A model generated the notes under the pieces. The model worked only from the letters and a program-made list of their open reading frames with translations. It was not told where the DNA came from and searched no databases. Positions 1 to 6,218 of a stretch of DNA of 7,828 nt are shown here, piece by piece. A program made the position numbers and the translations under genes. Position 1 is the stretch's first letter. Each line of letters opens with the position of its first letter. The stretch comes from UBA7805 sp036146215 (lineage in GTDB: Bacteria; Planctomycetota; Planctomycetia; Pirellulales; UBA7805), in contig JAYYJN010000205.1 in assembly GCA_036146215.1 (NCBI GenBank), positions 1 through 7,828 of the forward strand, written 5' to 3'.

Positions 1-1287
1 GAAACGATTCTTGGTCGACTTGAACTGGAGGGCTATCGAATGGTGCCCGATCCGGAACAGGCCGATTTTGCGGTGGTCAACACCTGTGGATTTATTGCCT
101 CTTCACGGCAGGAGTCGTATGGTGTGATTGACGAAATGATCAAGCTGAAGCAAGAAGGGCAGCTTCGTGGATTGATTGTTTCGGGCTGTCTGGCCGAGCG
201 GCAGAAAGAAACATTACTCGCGGAACGACCAGAGATTGATCATATCGCGGGAGTATTTTCCCGAGATGAAATCAGCCAGTTGGCAGATCGACTCTTCGGC
301 GACCTCGCCGAGCAACGCGCGATTTTTCATCCCGCACCGTTGCAACCACTGAACGACCATCAACGGATGCGAATTACGCCGCAGCACTTCGCCTACCTGA
401 AGATCTCAGAGGGCTGTGATCGCTTGTGCACCTTTTGTGCGATCCCAAAAATGCGAGGCAAACATGCGACCAAACCGATCGAGGAGGTGGTCCGAGAAGC
501 AACCCGCTTGGCCGAAGATGGCGTTAAGGAACTGATACTGGTTGCCCAGGATACTACCTATTATGGTCGTGATCTTTACGGCACCAGTCAACTCACGGAG
601 TTGCTCCAGCAATTAGAGAAGATCCAGGGTTTAGCATGGATTCGACTGATGTATCTTTATCCGATGTACTTCGACGACCGGCTGATCGACCACATTGCCG
701 GGAGCGAAAAAATTATCCCCTACCTGGATCTTCCACTTCAACACATCAACAACCAAGTTCTCCGTCGGATGCAACGTAAGGTTAATCGTGAGGCAACCGA
801 ACAACTGCTCGAAAAATTACGCTCACGCATCGACGCTCTGGTGATGCGAACCACCATGATCACCGGCTTTCCCGGAGAGACCGAATCGCAATTCAACGAA
901 TTAGTCGATTTTGTCAGAGCACAGCAGTTTGAGAGACTCGGTGTCTTCACCTATTCGCTCGAAGAAGATACGCCCGCAGCGAAACTCGACGGTCGAGTCG
1001 CAGCATCTGTGGCAGAAGAACGCCGCAACACGCTCATGGCGACACAACAAGAAATAGCCTTCCAGTGGAATGCATCCCAGGTTGGCAAACAGCTTGACGT
1101 GCTCATCGATCGATCGCATCCGGAGGAACCGAATGTTTGGATCGGCAGAACATATGCCGATGCACCGGACATCGATGGGCTCGTTTTTGTTACCGGGGAG
1201 GGGCTTGCCGAAGGTGATCTGCAAACTTGCGAGATTGTCACCAACCAGGGTTATGACTTGATCGCGGTTCCGATTGACAAGGGTTAG
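1..1287 (+). CDS. rimO: Ribosomal protein S12 methylthiotransferase RimO (5' end outside window)
   Basis: Radical-SAM enzyme that adds a methylthio group to the conserved aspartate of ribosomal protein S12, acting on the ribosome or S12 in the cytoplasm. The frame is open to base 1, so the ATG at 40 is internal; by comparison with E. coli RimO about 20-25 residues, including the first cluster cysteine, lie upstream. Two of the three N-terminal MTTase cysteines are visible, in NTCGFI (codon 85-87) and SGCLAER (187-189). The radical-SAM CxxxCxxC cysteines are at 415-417, 427-429 and 436-438, followed by IPKMRGKH, which together with QDTTYYGRDLYG points to RimO rather than the tRNA enzyme MiaB. 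A C-terminal TRAM domain (about 1060-1280) should bind the substrate. Stop is TAG at 1285-1287. It is followed 12 bases later by pgsA, probably in the same transcript. Confidence 0.96.
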   Translation, partial: ETILGRLELEGYRMVPDPEQADFAVVNTCGFIASSRQESYGVIDEMIKLKQEGQLRGLIVSGCLAERQKETLLAERPEIDHIAGVFSRDEISQLADRLFGDLAEQRAIFHPAPLQPLNDHQRMRITPQHFAYLKISEGCDRLCTFCAIPKMRGKHATKPIEEVVREATRLAEDGVKELILVAQDTTYYGRDLYGTSQLTELLQQLEKIQGLAWIRLMYLYPMYFDDRLIDHIAGSEKIIPYLDLPLQHINNQVLRRMQRKVNREATEQLLEKLRSRIDALVMRTTMITGFPGETESQFNELVDFVRAQQFERLGVFTYSLEEDTPAAKLDGRVAASVAEERRNTLMATQQEIAFQWNASQVGKQLDVLIDRSHPEEPNVWIGRTYADAPDIDGLVFVTGEGLAEGDLQTCEIVTNQGYDLIAVPIDKG

Positions 1288-1292
1288 AGGAG
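1286..1292 (+). promoter_or_regulatory. Ribosome binding site of pgsA overlapping the rimO stop codon
   Basis: AGAGGAG lies 7 bases before the GTG at 1300 and shares bases with the TAG stop of rimO (1285-1287). This supports the non-ATG start of pgsA. Inference: ribosomes finishing rimO could reinitiate on pgsA, so the two would be translationally coupled. Confidence 0.75.
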
Positions 1293-1299
1293 ACAACGC

Positions 1300-1926
1300 G
1301 TGCACCAGAATGCGACTCTCCGATCCGCGCTGAATATCCCCAATCTGCTCACAGCGATTCGAGTGCTTTTATCGATTCTACTTTTTCTATTTATTGGCAT
1401 CGCACAGATCGAAACCACCGAAACAACTCAGCAAACACCCTATTACTGGGCTGCCCTGATATTGTTCGCCATTGCTGCGGGGACTGACTGGGTCGATGGT
1501 TATTGGGCAAGGAAATACGGCCAAGTCACAGTCGTGGGGCGAATCTTTGACCCGTTCGCAGACAAGGTAATCATCTGTGGAACCTTTATTTTTCTTGTCG
1601 GCAGTCCGCACTCCCAGGTTGCGCCCTGGATGGCCGTGGTGATCATGGGCCGTGAACTTCTGGTGACTGCGCTGCGTGGATTCTTCGAACAGCAAGGAAC
1701 TGATTTTTCAGCGAAGATGGCGGGGAAACTAAAAATGGTGCTACAGTGTATCGCTGCACTTTCCAGCCTTTATTTGCTGGCCACCTGCGGCGACCAACCA
1801 CCTGCTGCAGGACTTGCAGCGACGGTTCGCGGGATTCTTTGGGCAACGATCCTGCTTACGCTTTATTCGGGTGGCGAATATGTCTTGGCGGCAGGTCGCC
1901 TGATGCGAAAAATGGCCCAGCAATAG
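1300..1926 (+). CDS. pgsA: CDP-diacylglycerol--glycerol-3-phosphate 3-phosphatidyltransferase (PgsA)
   Basis: Integral membrane enzyme that joins CDP-diacylglycerol and glycerol-3-phosphate to give phosphatidylglycerophosphate, the committed step toward phosphatidylglycerol and cardiolipin. The 208-residue protein carries the complete CDP-alcohol phosphotransferase signature (DxxDGxxARx8GxxxDxxxD): D63, D66, G67, A70, R71, G80, D84 and D88; the aspartates bind the catalytic metals. N-terminal NIPNLLTAIRVLLS, GREL near 117-120 and GTDFSAKMAGKLKM near 133-146 are typical of PgsA rather than phosphatidylserine synthase. Hydrophobic segments lie near 20-35, 48-62, 88-100, 108-125, 147-162 and 176-198. 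The GTG start at 1300 is chosen because a good Shine-Dalgarno precedes it and the family N-terminus begins right after. Length is slightly above the common 180-200 residues. Followed after about 80 bases by the CPBP gene with no terminator visible between. Confidence 0.93.
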   Translation: MHQNATLRSALNIPNLLTAIRVLLSILLFLFIGIAQIETTETTQQTPYYWAALILFAIAAGTDWVDGYWARKYGQVTVVGRIFDPFADKVIICGTFIFLVGSPHSQVAPWMAVVIMGRELLVTALRGFFEQQGTDFSAKMAGKLKMVLQCIAALSSLYLLATCGDQPPAAGLAATVRGILWATILLTLYSGGEYVLAAGRLMRKMAQQ

Positions 1927-2005
1927 AGGCAGCACCTATCCGCCGCAGTTCCGGATCACGTATTTTCATGAAGCGATCAGACCGACCGCGTTGGCAAATC
2001 TGTCT

Positions 2006-2935
2006 ATGAATTTATCCAACCTGACCTCTGCACTCGTCACGTTACTGCTACCGGTTTGTGCTTTTGGCTGGCTATTCCTCTATCAGCGGTATCGCAAAGA
2101 GGGCCAGTTACTGGCGAGTGAGCCCCGCGAGTTGGTCCCCTGGAATGGATTCCCACACGTGGCACTTGCTTTTTTCATTTATGTCATACTCCCTCTTGTC
2201 TGGTTGCTACTGCTCCAAAGATGGTTTGAGATCGCTCCGGACTCTGACTTAATACAACTGCCAAGTGTGATCACCTGGTTGTTGGCGGGCGACAGTCTGT
2301 TGAAGTTTGTCGCAATGGCAATGGTAATTGCATTTTTAAGGATCGACCTTACCGCCTCCCTTGCGGACTTGGGATTTCAAGCCAGTAAAGTCAAAACTGA
2401 TTTGCGCATTGGATTGATTGCCTTTGTGTCTATCGCGCCAGCGATCTATTTCTTGCAGTTTATCCTCAAGTGGAGTTACAACCAATTTGCAGAGGAAGAA
2501 GCCGGTCATCCGATTGAAAAATTGTTGCACGAAAATAGTTCGAGCGGGGTTATTGTCTGGGCCGTGTTCGCTGCAGTAATCGCCGCACCGATCGTCGAAG
2601 AATTTCTCTTTCGAGGTATTCTGCAGGGTTGGCTTGAGAAAGCCTTTTACCGGACACGCGTGCTCGTCAATGCGGAATTGGCAACCGAGGCGGGAGGGAA
2701 AGATGTGATAATCGCGACACCCTCCGCTCCTACGTTCTTGTGGCAGCCGGTCATTTTAAGTTCTGTCACCTTTGCACTGCTTCATGCGGGTCACGGGCCG
2801 GATCCGATTCCATTATTCTTTCTCGCCGTGGTCCTCGGTTATTTATATGCGAAGACGCATCGCCTGCTTCCGAGCATCGTGGTCCATATGGCACTCAATG
2901 GCTTGAGCATGCTGATGCTCCTGAGCGGTGAGTGA
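2006..2935 (+). CDS. CPBP-family (CAAX protease/bacteriocin-processing type) intramembrane metalloprotease
   Basis: Predicted multi-pass membrane protease of the Rce1-like CPBP family; substrate unknown. Counted from the ATG at 2006 (309 residues), motif 1 is EEFLFR with E198, E199 and R203. Motif 2 is FALLHAGH with H260 and H263, followed by GPDP. Motif 3 is HMALN with H294 and N298. All expected catalytic or metal-binding positions are present. Hydrophobic segments are near 7-25, 51-73, 89-110, 132-153, 182-196, 246-260, 267-282 and 288-307. Between motifs 1 and 2 lies a long polar stretch (about 215-243) that looks like an insertion in a loop. A TTG at 1991 in the same frame would add five residues; neither start has a clear Shine-Dalgarno, and ATG is preferred on codon grounds. 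The 'Abi' label often given to this family does not mean phage defence, and nothing here suggests it. Confidence 0.9.
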   Translation: MNLSNLTSALVTLLLPVCAFGWLFLYQRYRKEGQLLASEPRELVPWNGFPHVALAFFIYVILPLVWLLLLQRWFEIAPDSDLIQLPSVITWLLAGDSLLKFVAMAMVIAFLRIDLTASLADLGFQASKVKTDLRIGLIAFVSIAPAIYFLQFILKWSYNQFAEEEAGHPIEKLLHENSSSGVIVWAVFAAVIAAPIVEEFLFRGILQGWLEKAFYRTRVLVNAELATEAGGKDVIIATPSAPTFLWQPVILSSVTFALLHAGHGPDPIPLFFLAVVLGYLYAKTHRLLPSIVVHMALNGLSMLMLLSGE

Positions 2936-2953
2936 AAGACTTAAGATCGGTCC

Positions 2954-2983
2954 CTTATACCGTGATTTCAGCCAGATTATAAT
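2954..2983 (+). promoter_or_regulatory. Probable sigma70-type promoter for the oxidoreductase gene
   Basis: A perfect TATAAT sits at 2978-2983 in the 112-base gap before the oxidoreductase gene, about 65 bases before its ATG. The -35 region is poor: CTTATA at 2954-2959 with an 18-base spacer matches TTGACA at three of six positions. No extended -10 TG is present. If used, transcription would begin near 2990 and leave a leader of about 58 bases. The gap after the CPBP gene fits a new transcription unit beginning here. Confidence 0.4.
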
Positions 2984-3035
2984 CGCATCGCACCGAGCGG
3001 CCCGGGTGGGGTGCATCGAGTTTACGAGAATAGCT

Positions 3036-3042
3036 TAAGGAG
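3036..3042 (+). promoter_or_regulatory. Strong ribosome binding site of the oxidoreductase gene
   Basis: TAAGGAG, a near-complete Shine-Dalgarno, lies 5 bases before the ATG at 3048 and fixes that start. It is the strongest such site in the window; several other genes here show weak or no Shine-Dalgarno. Confidence 0.8.
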
Positions 3043-3047
3043 TTGCC

Positions 3048-4121
3048 ATGGCTACCGGCTTTGGAATTATCGGCTGCGGAATGATTGCCACTTTTCACGC
3101 GCGGGCCTTGGCTGAAATCCGAGGTGCAAAGTTGATCGGGTGCTATGATGCGGTCTCTGCGGCGAGCGAGCGGACGGCAGCCGAGCAGGGTTGCCAAGCC
3201 TATACCAATCTGAAGGATTTACTCGCCGATAAACGCATTGATGTGGTGACCATCTGCACACCTAGCGGCGCTCATATGGAACCTGCCGTTGCGGCCGCAA
3301 AAGCGGGTAAGCACGTTGTGGTGGAAAAACCACTCGAGATCACCCTGAAACGTTGCGATCGGATTATTGAAGCGTGTCGCAAACATCAAGTGGTGCTGTC
3401 AACTATTTTCCCTTCTCGCTTTCATTCCTCGAGTTTAGAACTGAAAAAAGCAGTCGATCAAAAACGTTTCGGTCGACTTACGATGGGTGATGCCTATGTC
3501 AAATGGTTCCGAACGCAAGAATATTATGACAGCGGTGCGTGGCGGGGCACTTGGGAACTGGATGGCGGTGGCGCTTTGATGAACCAGGCGATTCATAGCG
3601 TTGATCTTTTGACATGGTTAATGGGACCCGTGACTGAAATCCGCGCGCAAACAGCAACACTGGCTCATCGCCGGATCGATGTCGAAGACACAGCAGTTGC
3701 CACGCTTCGGTTTAAATCCGGCGCGCTCGGAGTGATCGAAGCAACGACCGCCGCCTGGCCCGGTTATCTAAAGCGGATTGAGATCCATGGGTCACAAGGA
3801 TCGGCCGTGCTGGAGGAGGAGGATCTCAAGGTCTGGGACTTCGCAAAGAAACGGGCGAGCGATCGAGCGATCCATAAGCGGATGGCAGCACAACGTTCCG
3901 GGGGTGGTGGGGCAAGTGATCCGGCTGCCATCGGTCACCATGCACACGCCATGCAATTCCGCGACGTGTTGCGAGCTATTCGAACGGGCAAGAATCCGGC
4001 TATTGATGGTGCTGAGGGAAGACGGAGCGTGGAAATTATTCTAGGTATCTACAAGGCAGCGGAAACGGGAAAAACGATGCGGCTTCCCTTGAAGAGCGAC
4101 CCGCGGCTCGCTGCGCGATAG
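3048..4121 (+). CDS. Gfo/Idh/MocA-family NAD(P)-dependent oxidoreductase
   Basis: Cytoplasmic sugar or cyclitol dehydrogenase of the glucose-fructose oxidoreductase/inositol dehydrogenase/MocA family; exact substrate not determinable. The 357-residue protein starts with a Rossmann fold: GIIGCGMIA at residues 6-14 is the dinucleotide-binding glycine loop, and D34 after a beta strand may contact the NAD ribose. VEKPLEI holds the family EKP motif (E93, K94, P95), K94 being the likely catalytic lysine. The C-terminal alpha/beta domain carries GGGALMNQAIHSVD, with H183 and D186 in the expected active-site positions. A glycine-rich turn followed by SDPAAIGHH (about 285-298) and DGAEGRRSVEIILGIYKAA near the C terminus are also typical. 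The WRGTWELDGGG stretch recalls members acting on sugars or UDP-sugars, but this is not enough to name a substrate. Length is normal, and it probably has its own promoter. Confidence 0.93.
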   Translation: MATGFGIIGCGMIATFHARALAEIRGAKLIGCYDAVSAASERTAAEQGCQAYTNLKDLLADKRIDVVTICTPSGAHMEPAVAAAKAGKHVVVEKPLEITLKRCDRIIEACRKHQVVLSTIFPSRFHSSSLELKKAVDQKRFGRLTMGDAYVKWFRTQEYYDSGAWRGTWELDGGGALMNQAIHSVDLLTWLMGPVTEIRAQTATLAHRRIDVEDTAVATLRFKSGALGVIEATTAAWPGYLKRIEIHGSQGSAVLEEEDLKVWDFAKKRASDRAIHKRMAAQRSGGGGASDPAAIGHHAHAMQFRDVLRAIRTGKNPAIDGAEGRRSVEIILGIYKAAETGKTMRLPLKSDPRLAAR

Positions 4122-4273
4122 CGGCGACACGTGACTGGAAGACTCACTTTCAGCAGAACGTCCCTGCCAATATCGATCTTTTCCCGCTCGTGGTTTCCTG
4201 ACACAATAGACATTTGATTCCTTTGATGCCTACAGACGCCATGGACGGCCCGATGTGACGCATCCTCGATTAT
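4122..4273 (+). other. Intergenic leader of the acyltransferase gene with a 10-codon mini-ORF and two ATGTGA elements
   Basis: The 152 bases between the oxidoreductase and acyltransferase genes hold no convincing terminator or promoter. A mini-ORF, ATG at 4226 to TGA at 4256-4258, is in the same frame as the downstream acyltransferase and ends 15 bases before its GTG. ATGTGA occurs twice, at 4253-4258 and 4272-4277; the second overlaps the GTG start codon. A CTGACA at 4198-4203 has only a weak -10 partner (TTTGAT at 4222-4227). Whether the mini-ORF is translated is unknown. Confidence 0.4.
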
Positions 4274-5164
4274 GTGATCTACTTGGCAGTGCGGTCTGTA
4301 TTTTGCTTGCTGCAGATTCTTCCGGCCAAGGACGTCCTCTTCCTTTCCGAACCAGTGCTGAGATTTATTTCGGACGTCTTGCGAATCCGGGCCGACGTAA
4401 TTGACGAAAATCTTCGCTACGCATTTCCCGACTTGTCTCCCGCAGAGCGAGTCACGCTCCGCCGAATGCATTGGCGACACCTACTATTAATGGTCCACGA
4501 GATTGCAAACGCGAAACGTAAAATTCATCTCACGAATTGGCGCAATCACATTCGATTTCAAAACAAACAGCAATTGGTCCACACCTTGTTGGAGCGTCGG
4601 CCCAAAGTGCTCGTCTCGGGGCATTTTGGCAATTTTGAGGTCAGTGGGGTAATCGTCGGGCTGTTCGGCTTCTCGATGTTCACGATCGCCCGTCCTCTGG
4701 ATAATCCCTTTCTTGATAACTTCTTTAACGCGCAGCGTGCCGCATATGGACTGCAAATGTTACCGAAACACGACAGCGCCAAGGCAGCAGAAGCAAAACT
4801 GGCGGCAGGCACATCCCTCGTCGTTCTCGGAGATCAGGCTGCGGGAGAAAGAGATTGCTGGGTCGATTTTTTCGGTCGTCCCGCCTCCACTCACAAAGCG
4901 ATTGCCATATTCGGACTCACGTTTGGTGCCCCGCTGATGGTCGTCTACGGAAAACGGACTGATGGACCGCTGCAGTTTGAAATCGGCTGCGAAGAAATTG
5001 CGGACCCGGAGCGTCTTCCGCTAGAATCAAGGGACGTTTTTGGACTGACGCAGTGGTATACCGGAGCCTTGGAAAAAATCATTCGCAAAGCTCCCGATCA
5101 ATATTGGTGGGCACATCGAAGATGGAAAAAACGGCGCATGCGACGAAGGCGAACGGCCGCCTAA
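4274..5164 (+). CDS. LpxL/HtrB-like lysophospholipid (lipid A-type) acyltransferase
   Basis: Predicted inner-membrane-associated acyltransferase of the bacterial lipid A biosynthesis family, which moves an acyl chain from acyl-ACP to a Kdo2-lipid A precursor or related lipid. The 296-residue protein has a hydrophobic N-terminal anchor and then ENLRYAFPDLSPAE (45-58), the usual family region. The catalytic HX4E motif is GHFGNFE, with H117 (codon 4622-4624) and E122. GDQAAGERDCWVDFFGRPAS (186-205) and the C-terminal QYWWAHRRWKKR are strongly typical. The tail is very basic. GTG at 4274 is the first possible common start after an in-frame TGA (4256-4258), but it has no Shine-Dalgarno, and family-like residues seem to continue upstream of it, so the start is uncertain. 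Which lipid is acylated cannot be told; an LpxL or LpxM role is possible if the organism makes lipid A. Confidence 0.9.
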   Translation: MIYLAVRSVFCLLQILPAKDVLFLSEPVLRFISDVLRIRADVIDENLRYAFPDLSPAERVTLRRMHWRHLLLMVHEIANAKRKIHLTNWRNHIRFQNKQQLVHTLLERRPKVLVSGHFGNFEVSGVIVGLFGFSMFTIARPLDNPFLDNFFNAQRAAYGLQMLPKHDSAKAAEAKLAAGTSLVVLGDQAAGERDCWVDFFGRPASTHKAIAIFGLTFGAPLMVVYGKRTDGPLQFEIGCEEIADPERLPLESRDVFGLTQWYTGALEKIIRKAPDQYWWAHRRWKKRRMRRRRTAA

Positions 5165-5250
5165 CAAGGTCGTTGACAAAGCTTACATACTGCAGGCCGG
5201 TGGAACGAATTGATTCGATGCCAATCAAATGCAAAACACTTTAATCGAGT

Positions 5251-5254
5251 GAGG
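5251..5254 (+). promoter_or_regulatory. Ribosome binding site supporting the TTG start of the GNAT gene
   Basis: GAGG within GAGTGAGG lies 7 bases before the TTG at 5262. An in-frame TGA at 5250-5252 rules out any longer start; the CTG at 5259 is the only alternative and adds one residue. Confidence 0.55.
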
Positions 5255-5261
5255 TTGTCTG

Positions 5262-6218
5262 TTGCTCTCTTACCGGCCTTTTTTGAATGGCGATATCCCA
5301 TCGATTGTCGCCATCTGGAAAAATCACGGGCCCGATCCGGCACTGGCCAAAGAAATTTCTGCTGATCTCTTTGATCGGCTGGTGCTTTCCAAACTCTATT
5401 TTGATCGACGTGGTCTGATCATGGCCGTCAACGATGGTCAGGTTGTCGGATTTGTGCATGCTGGCTTCGGACCGAACGAGGATGAAACAGAACTAGACAC
5501 CACTCGCGGTGTCGTATCCCTGCTGTTAACCCATGAGGATCAAGCCGACTCTAAGATTGCCGATGGACTGCTCACACAGGCCGAAGCCTATCTGATGGAC
5601 CGTGGGGCACATACCATTGGGGCGATCGGGCTGGGTGAATTGTGCCCGTTTTACCTCGGGCTCTACGGAAGTTGTGATCTTCCTGGTATCTTCGACTCGG
5701 ACACCCACCGGACCGATTTTTTCAAACGACACAACTACCAGCCAAATGCGCAAATCCTGTGTTTCAGAAAAGAAATTTCCCAATATCGGCCAACTACCAA
5801 TCGAACAATCGTGCGTCTGCGTCGATCTCTGAATATCGAATTCGCATCTGATCCAAGCGCGCGATCTTGGTGGGATGCTTGCACTCAAGGATGCCTGCCG
5901 CAACTTTCGGCAACCGTCCGATCGGTTGGCGCACATGAAATTTTCGCGAAGGCACTTTTTTGGGATATGCAAACCCTTACCGGCCCGGAATCCCGCCGTT
6001 CGATGGGCCTCTCCCGCTTGAATGTCACTGATCCTGCGGCGCCGCCTGGGACTGGATCGTACTTGCTAGAGGAAAGCTTCAAACAACTTAAACAGCAGGG
6101 CATTCAACATGTCCTTGCGCAATGCGATAAACAAGACACCGATCGAAGGCTGCTACTGGAAAGCGCAGGGATGGAGCATTATGACACCGGAACCTTATGG
6201 AGCAAAAAAATCTCCTGA
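5262..6218 (+). CDS. Tandem GNAT-like N-acetyltransferase, substrate unknown
   Basis: A 318-residue cytoplasmic protein that looks like two GNAT folds in a row, comparable in layout to mycothiol-synthase-type double-GNAT proteins though not recognisable as one of them. The N-terminal half (about 1-170) opens with the usual LSYRPFLNGDIPSIVAIW strand-helix and ends with PFYLGLYG followed by FFKRHNYQP, the strand-helix end of a GNAT. In the C-terminal half (about 175-318), the region LNVTDPAAPPGTGSYLLEES resembles the acetyl-CoA pyrophosphate loop, followed by helix LKQQGIQHVLAQC and LLLESAGMEHYDTGTLW. The N-terminal half lacks a clear QxxGxG/A loop, so only the second half may bind acetyl-CoA. 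The start is TTG at 5262, supported by a GAGG. It lies 97 bases after the acyltransferase gene, and its last 24 bases overlap the converging peptidase gene. No function beyond acyl transfer is claimed. Confidence 0.72.
   Translation: MLSYRPFLNGDIPSIVAIWKNHGPDPALAKEISADLFDRLVLSKLYFDRRGLIMAVNDGQVVGFVHAGFGPNEDETELDTTRGVVSLLLTHEDQADSKIADGLLTQAEAYLMDRGAHTIGAIGLGELCPFYLGLYGSCDLPGIFDSDTHRTDFFKRHNYQPNAQILCFRKEISQYRPTTNRTIVRLRRSLNIEFASDPSARSWWDACTQGCLPQLSATVRSVGAHEIFAKALFWDMQTLTGPESRRSMGLSRLNVTDPAAPPGTGSYLLEESFKQLKQQGIQHVLAQCDKQDTDRRLLLESAGMEHYDTGTLWSKKIS
6195..6218. other. Tail-to-tail overlap of the GNAT and metallopeptidase genes
   Basis: The GNAT stop (TGA at 6216-6218) lies inside the peptidase gene, whose stop (TAA, minus strand) is at 6195-6197. 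The shared 24 bases include A7 at 6204-6210, flanked by GGAG (6199-6202) and CTCC (6212-6215), which could pair in a short 4-bp stem. No proper intrinsic terminator is seen for either strand. Confidence 0.85.

Noticed and set aside
901..1305. 134-codon minus-strand ORF inside rimO and into pgsA
   Set aside because: It lies antisense to well-supported rimO coding sequence, has no recognisable motif, and its translation looks like composition-driven noise.
1746..2009. Plus-strand ORF in another frame of pgsA, ending in an ATGA overlap with the CPBP start
   Set aside because: The ATGA overlap is suggestive of coupling, but the ORF is mostly out-of-frame pgsA sequence and the real PgsA C-terminus at 1926 is normal, so no frameshift is needed.
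2006..2935. CPBP protein as an abortive-infection or phage-defence gene
   Set aside because: The family is sometimes labelled Abi, but no defence neighbours, toxin or mobile element is present; its neighbours are housekeeping genes.
4131..4150. GTGA...TCAC inverted repeat after the oxidoreductase as a terminator
   Set aside because: The stem is only four base pairs and no T-run follows.
4226..4330. TGA at 4256 read as selenocysteine or another recoded codon
   Set aside because: No stem-loop of the kind needed was recognised after the TGA, and this family does not use selenocysteine; a start-site issue or sequence error is simpler.
4049..4480. 143-codon minus-strand ORF across the oxidoreductase end and acyltransferase start
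   Set aside because: Most of it is antisense to two recognised genes; no family motif, signal peptide or ribosome binding site was seen.
5173..5178. Perfect TTGACA before the GNAT gene as a promoter
   Set aside because: At 16-18 bases spacing the sequence is GC-rich (around GCCGGT) with no -10-like hexamer.
5526..5972. 148-codon minus-strand ORF inside the GNAT gene
   Set aside because: Antisense to the GNAT frame, which has family-like sequence throughout; the reverse translation shows no domain.
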